Source: Rhipicephalus microplus (taxonomy: Eukaryota > Arthropoda > Arachnida > Ixodida > Ixodidae). From it: DNA of 64,000 nucleotides. Positions within the stretch are counted from its first letter, which is position 1. Each line of letters begins with the position of its first letter. Under the pieces are notes generated by a model. That model did no database searches. It was given only the letters and a program-made list of their open reading frames with translations, and was not told the DNA's origin. The position numbers and the translations under genes are program-made. Where the stretch lies: positions 3,534,001 through 3,598,000 of the forward strand of contig NW_027464602.1 of assembly GCF_043290135.1 (NCBI RefSeq), given 5' to 3'. Below, one piece after another: positions 59,101 through 64,000 of the stretch.

Positions 59101-59715
59101 CACTTCGCGATTTGCTGCCACACATTCATACACGTCTTCCAAGTCATTTTCGGTTATTAATTTGCCTAGCACGTCACTGCTTTTGTCACGAACGCCAGTG
59201 CTATTGACTCTATCGCGAGCCCTTAAAACACAGTTAAAATCACCTAACAAAACCACCCTCTTATCACACTTTGTCCACTGAAACAGGTTAGAAAAAAACT
59301 GAGCACGCTCTTCTACACTATTCGGTGCGTATACGCATATAACTCTGAATTCAGTGGCACCATAAACAAAGTCACAATAAACAATTCTGCCCGACTGGCA
59401 TGAAAAAACACTTTGCACAAGAAGGCTTTGCAATTTTTTTACAAAAAGAACACAACCCGCGGACGTTCCTATCGAGTGGCTTACGACCGCGTAATATCGG
59501 TCAGTGAAACAGCGCACCATGCTCCCGGTCTCCTCCTCTCCGTCTACCTTAGTTTCCTGGACGGCTAGGACGTCTATGTCTTGGTCTGTGAGCAACCGAT
59601 AGAGCTGACTTTGCCTACGCCTAGCCGCCAACCCTCTGACGTTAAGCGTAGCTATACTGAATGGCGGAGTTAATTCCATAGTGACTTGTTCGCTAAAGGA
59701 GTAGGCCCGGAGCAT
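56144..59715 (-). CDS. LINE B ORF2: APE endonuclease + reverse transcriptase, stop lost
   Basis: Frame opens at ATG 59713-59715; an ATG at 59677-59679 (residue 13) aligns better with LINE A and may be the true start. Endonuclease: ATLN with N25, QET with E54, GDFN at 158-161, LDR at 218-220, SDH at 242-244. RT: GKSPGPDG, YRPISLTN, QIDLEKAFD, RQGCPLSPLLF and YADD at 710-713; the C-terminal knuckle is CLICKKPETIDH. Past the position where LINE A stops, the frame stays open through the 3' UTR and the poly(A) (as Lys codons) and ends only at 56005 in the array. A one-base change in the T11 run (56232-56242 on +) in either direction would bring a stop inside the element, so the missing stop is probably a homopolymer slip or a sequencing error. 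The catalytic parts are intact. Confidence 0.9.
56162..56167 (-). promoter_or_regulatory. Polyadenylation signal AATAAA of LINE B
   Basis: AATAAA within GGCAATAAAT, one base before the A17 tail; same placement as in LINE A. Confidence 0.7.
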
Positions 59716-59744
59716 GGCGCTTACCCTTCACGACCAGCCCTCGG

Positions 59745-60959
59745 CTAGCCGCCTCCAGGACCATCCTGCTTCCCAGCGCTGTTTTCTTTTGCCTTGTCCT
59801 CCAGTCTCCGGTCGGTAGGGACTTTCGGCTTAGGTTTGAGACTACGCCGCCTCCCTTGCGGCGCCTTCGCAGGCGGCTCCTGGCTGCTGGTGGACGACGC
59901 CCCGTCCTGCTCTACCGAGTCGTCGAGTGGACGCTTTAGCGTGGCGCTGGTCACGCACATCTCGTCGTCGCTGTCCGCCGCCGTCTCTCCCTGACCCTCC
60001 GTTGTATCAGCTGTCCCCACTGGAACCACGTCCGTCTCGACCCGCTCAGGCTCGGCCGCTGACGGGGCGCTGGCCGGTGTAGTCGAAAGCTGGCGAGTCT
60101 CCGGAAACTTGGGTGTGTCTGCCTGCGCCGCCCCTCCAGTAGTCACAGGGACCACTGGGCTTCCGACCCCTTTGGCGGCGTCCTCTGCCTCGGCCGCGTC
60201 CATGACGTGATCAGCCATCGCCTCGTTCTTCGCTGGCCCCATTGCACTGGCGTACGTTCGAACGCAATCCGCCTCGACGTGTCCGAAGCGTTTGCACCGC
60301 GAGCAACGGGGAACCTTGCACTCTCGGCGGACGTGCCCTTTGCCTTGGCAGCGCAAGCATTGCATCGGCCGACCAGGCACAACCAGCAAGGCCAGCTCTC
60401 CATCGATCCTGATCTGGTGCGGAAGGTCTTCGACCCTGACGCCGCTTTTCAGCTTCAGGAGAGCTGTTCTCGTGGTCGAACACTTGTCGGCCATGCCCGG
60501 GACACGCCACCGCTCACGGCTCACCTCCACGACCTTGCCGAAAGCCGACAGCGCCGTCCGTACTTCTTCGTCGCTCACCCCGTGAAGCAGCCAGTGAATT
60601 CGTAGCCGCACCTGCTGGTCCTGTGGGTCGACGACGACGCAGCGCCGCCCCTTCACCTGCAGCTCCTTCAAGGCGAGCAGGCGTTTTGTGGGAGCGGCAT
60701 CATTGAATGTCACCGCCCACAAGTGGTTAACCTGGTATGCACCGAGGCTTACCACATCCGGCAGCAGGCCCGTTGGCGTCAATGCGTCCCTGAAATCTTC
60801 GACCTTGTATGGCCTCGCTCGTACATCACCGTGTAAAAACACGGTGTTGATAACAAGTCGTCCTTTTGGCATTTGCGGCAAAATAAACTGGTATTCGCTA
60901 TCTCCGTTCCTGTTTCCGCGGCTAAGATTGGCCGCTGTCGCCGCTCCGCTGGAGCTCAT
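59745..60959 (-). CDS. LINE B ORF1: nucleic-acid-binding protein with two zinc knuckles
   Basis: 404 residues from ATG 60957-60959 to TAG 59745. Same order as LINE A ORF1: conserved block with VFLHG and LGAYQVNHLWAVTF (~40-85), RRM-like segment with HWLLHGVSDEEV and FGKVVEV (~115-190), knuckles CLRCQGKGH (201-214) and CSRCKRFGH (219-232), then an acidic, Ser/Thr-rich stretch and a basic C-terminus (RRRSLKPKPK). It lies 29 nt upstream of the first ORF2 ATG. Expected to bind the element RNA in the retrotransposition particle. Confidence 0.9.
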   Translation of the reverse strand: MSSSGAATAANLSRGNRNGDSEYQFILPQMPKGRLVINTVFLHGDVRARPYKVEDFRDALTPTGLLPDVVSLGAYQVNHLWAVTFNDAAPTKRLLALKELQVKGRRCVVVDPQDQQVRLRIHWLLHGVSDEEVRTALSAFGKVVEVSRERWRVPGMADKCSTTRTALLKLKSGVRVEDLPHQIRIDGELALLVVPGRPMQCLRCQGKGHVRRECKVPRCSRCKRFGHVEADCVRTYASAMGPAKNEAMADHVMDAAEAEDAAKGVGSPVVPVTTGGAAQADTPKFPETRQLSTTPASAPSAAEPERVETDVVPVGTADTTEGQGETAADSDDEMCVTSATLKRPLDDSVEQDGASSTSSQEPPAKAPQGRRRSLKPKPKVPTDRRLEDKAKENSAGKQDGPGGG

Positions 60960-61001
60960 GATCCTGCGATCCGTTCAGCACGACTGCCGGAAGCAGAATG
61001 A
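60960..61001 (-). other. 5' UTR of LINE B
   Basis: 42 nt, starting TCATTCTGCTTCCGG; matches the LINE A leader in length and start. Confidence 0.75.
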
Positions 61002-61016
61002 TTGCGCCACGGAGAC
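61002..61016. repeat. Target-site duplication, 5' side of LINE B
   Basis: TTGCGCCACGGAGAC, followed in register by the spacer AGTCCTGCTCCACTC. It is what remains of tRNA nt 1-15 upstream of the element. Confidence 0.9.
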
Positions 61017-62913
61017 AGTCCTGCTCCACTCTCACCACCATCACAACATATCTTCAAAGCTATCAGCACAAAGAAAAAAAAGCGGCACACCATCACCGCG
61101 TGGGCTCGAACCTCCAACCTTTCGGTTAACCGCTGATCGCGCTAGCCAAATGCGCCACGGAGACAGTCGTGCTCCACTCTCACCACCATCAGAACATATC
61201 TTCAAAGCTATCAGCCCAAAGAAAAAAAAGCGCCGCACCACCTCCGGGTGGGCTCGAACCTCCAACCTTTCGGTTAACAGCCGATCGCGCTAGCCTATTG
61301 CACCACGGAGACAGTCCTGCTCCACTCTCACCACCGTCAGAACATTTCTTCAGAGATATCACCCCAAAAAAAAAGAGCCGCAGCACCACCGGGTGGGCTC
61401 GAACCTCCAACCTTTCGGTTAACAGCCGATCGCGCTAGCCAATTGCGCCACGAAGACAGTCCTGCTGCACTCTCACCACCATCAGAACATATCTTCAAAC
61501 TATCAGCGCAAAAAAAAAGCGCCGCACCACCACCGGGTGGGCTCGAAACTCCAACCTTTTGGTTAACAGCCGATCGCGCTAGCCAATTGCGCCACAGAGA
61601 CAGTCTTGCTCCACTCTCAACACCATCAGAACATATCTTCAAAGCTACAAGCGCAAAGAAAAAAAAGCGCCGCACCACCACCGGGTGGGCTCGAACCTCC
61701 AACCTTTCGGTTAACAGCCGATCGCGCTAGCCAATTGCGCCACGGGGACAGTCTTGCTCCACCCTCACCACCATCAGAACATATCTTCAAAGCTATCAGC
61801 CCAAAGAAAAAAAGCACCGCACCACCACCGGGTGGGCTCGAACTTCCAACCTTTCGGTTAACATCCATTCGCGCTAGCCAATTGTGCCACGGAGACAGTC
61901 CTGCTTCACTCTCACCACCATCAGAACATATCTTCAAAGCTATCAGCACAAAGAAAGAAAAGCGCCACACCATCATCGAGTGGGCTCGAACCTCCAACCT
62001 TTCGGTTAACAACCGATCGCGCAAGCCAATTGCACCACGGAGACAGTCCTGCTCCACACTCACCACTATCAGAACATATCTTCAAAGCTATCAGCGCAAA
62101 GAAAAAAAAGCGCCGCACCACCACCGGGTGGGCTCGAACCTCCAACCTTTCGGTTAACAGCCGATTGCGCAAGCCAATTGCGCCACGGAGACAGCCTTGC
62201 TCCAATCTCAACACCATCAGAACATATCTTCAAAGCTATTAGCGCAAAGAAAAAAAGCGCCGCACCACCACCGGGTGGGCTCGAACATCCAACCTTTCGG
62301 TTAACAGCCGATCGCGCTAGCCAATTGCGCCACGGAGACAGTCCTGCTCCACTCTCACCACCATCACAACATATCTTCAAACCTATCAGCACAAAGAAAA
62401 AAAAACGCCGCACCACCACCGGGTGGGCTCGAACCTCCAACCTTTCGGTTAACAGCCGATCGCGCAAGCCAATTGCGCCATGGAGACAGTCCTGCTCCAC
62501 TCTCACCACCATCAGAACATATCTTCAAAGCTATCGGCCCAAAGAAAAAAAGCACCGCACCACCACCGGGTGGGCTCGAACCTCCAACCTTTCGGTCAAC
62601 AGGTAATCGCGCTAGCCAATTGCGCCACGGAGACAGTCTTGCTCCACTCTCACCACCATCACTACATATCTTCAAAGCTATCAGCACAAAGAAAAAAAAC
62701 GCCGCACCACCACCGGGTGGGCTCGAACCTCCAACCTTTCGGTTAACAGCCGATCGCGCAAGCCAATTGCGCCACGGAGACAGTCCTGCTCCACTCTCAC
62801 CACCATCAGAACATATCTTCAAAGCTATCGGCCCAAAGAAAAAAAGCACCGCACCACCACCGGGTGGGCTCGAACCTCCCACCTTTCGGTCAACAGGTAA
62901 TCGCGCTAGCCAA

Positions 62914-62928
62914 TTGCGCCACGGAGAC
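62914..62928. other. Empty-site paralogue of the LINE B insertion
   Basis: TTGCGCCACGGAGAC occurs once here. The left neighbour carries the rare TATCGGCCC and GGTCAACAGGTAATCG variants, like the left flank of LINE B. The right neighbour carries CATCACAACATATC and GCGGCACACC, like its right flank. Together they show the pre-insertion sequence. Confidence 0.85.
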
Positions 62929-64000
62929 AGTCCTGCTCCACTGTCACCACCATCACAACATATCTTCAAAGCTATCAGCACAAAGAAAAAAAAGCGGCAC
63001 ACCATCACCGCGTGGGCTCGAACCTCCAACCTTTCGGTTAACCGCTGATCGCGCTAGCCAAATGCGCCACGGAGACAGTCGTGCTCCACTCTCACCACCA
63101 TCAGAACATATCTTCAAAGCTATCAGCCCAAAGAAAAAAAAGCGCCGCACCACCTCCGGGTGGGCTCGAACATCCAACCTTTCGGTTAACAGCCGATCGC
63201 GCTAGCCTATTGCACCACGGAGACAGTCCTGCTCCACTCTCACCACCGTCAGAACATTTCTTCAGAGATATCACCTCAAAAAAAAGAGCCGCAGCACCAC
63301 CGGGTGGGCTCGAACCTCCAACCTTTCGGTTAACAGCCGATCGCGCTAGCCAATTGCGCCACGAAGACAGTCCTGCTGCACTCTCACCACCATCAGAACA
63401 TATCTTCAAACTATCAGCGCAAAAAAAAAGCGCCGCACCACCACCGGGTGGGCTCGAAACTCCAACCTTTTGGTTAACAGCCGATCGCGCTAGCCAATTG
63501 CGCCACAGAGACAGTCGTGCTCCACTCTCACCACCATCAGAACATATCTTCAAAGCTATCAGCCCAAAGAAAAAAAAGCGCCGCACCACCTCCGGGTGGG
63601 CTCGAACCTCCAACCTTTCGGTTAACAGCCGATCGCGCTAGCCAAATGCGCCACGGAGACAGTCGTGCTGCACTCTCACCACCATCACAACATATCTTCA
63701 AAGCTATCAGCACAAAGAAAAAAAAGCGGCACACCATCACCGCGTGGGCTCGAACCTCCAACCTTTCGGTTAACCCCTGATCGCGCTAGCCAAATGCGCC
63801 ACGGAGACAGTCGTGCTCCACTCTCACCACCATCAGAACATATCTTCAAAGCTATCAGCCCAAAGAAAAAAAAGCGCCGCACCACCTCCGGGTGGGCTCG
63901 AACCTCCAACCTTTCGGTTAACAGCCGATCGCGCTAGCCTATTGCACCACGGAGACAGTCCTGCTCCACTCTCACCACCGTCAGAACATTTCTTCAGAGA

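Larger units (their letters stand above)
56144..61001 (-). mobile_element. LINE B: full-length APE-type non-LTR retrotransposon in tRNA-like unit
   Basis: 4858 bp with the same architecture as LINE A: 42-nt leader, ORF1 with two CCHC knuckles, ORF2 with APE-RT-CCHC, GGCAATAAA and A17. The proteins are homologous to LINE A but clearly diverged (about half the residues match in the stretches I compared), so this is another family of the same lineage. It occupies the identical position and orientation in the tRNA-like unit. The duplications are identical, and both flanks continue in an uninterrupted paralogue at 62.8-63.0 kb, so the insertion is clean and probably recent. Confidence 0.93.
61002..64000 (-). 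repeat. tRNA-Asn-like tandem array, segment 4 (open at window end)
   Basis: About 20 units running off the window. 61010-61600 recurs at 62922-63512 (offset 1912, thirteen units). Several units here share the CGGTTAACCGCTGATCG change and a GCGGCACACCATCACCGCG trailer/T-arm variant not seen on the left. Confidence 0.92.

Overview
The window is eukaryotic and almost entirely repetitive: about 51.5 kb of a tandem satellite whose ~148-bp unit is a tRNA-Asn-like gene, interrupted by three retrotransposons. The elements are a Penelope-like element with a GIY-YIG endonuclease and two APE-type non-LTR retrotransposons (LINEs) of the L1/Tx1 kind. This mix suggests an arthropod, most likely a chelicerate such as a hard tick. 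That assignment is an impression from the protein style of the elements, not a database result. I see no ordinary host protein-coding gene.

Layout: 1-14260 array; 14261-17070 Penelope-like element (RT + GIY-YIG on +, inverted 611-bp arms, 11-bp target duplication); 17071-48495 array; 48496-53325 LINE A (minus strand, ORF1 + ORF2 intact); 53326-56143 array; 56144-61001 LINE B (minus strand, a diverged relative of LINE A); 61002-64000 array, continuing past the window.

Every array unit is on the minus strand. It holds a 73-nt tRNA-like body starting GTCTCCGTGGCGCAA, with an A box, a B box (GGTTCGAGCCC), usually a GTT (Asn) anticodon, a 10-nt trailer, a T5-T8 run that would serve as a Pol III terminator, and a ~58-bp spacer. 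About 348 units fit in the window. Many carry stem mismatches, and some have changed anticodons (TTT, GAT, TGT, GTA, ATT). Blocks of 7 to ~39 units are duplicated at fixed offsets, so the array has evolved by block duplication and unequal exchange.

The main result is that LINE A and LINE B, which are clearly different families, sit at exactly the same nucleotide of the tRNA-like unit and in the same orientation. Each has a poly(A) joined to nt 1 of a tRNA body and a 15-nt duplication equal to tRNA nt 1-15. An uninterrupted paralogue of the LINE B site lies in the window (62914-62928). This is what a site-specific, tRNA-gene-targeting LINE lineage would leave. The duplication rebuilds a complete tRNA-like unit downstream of each element.
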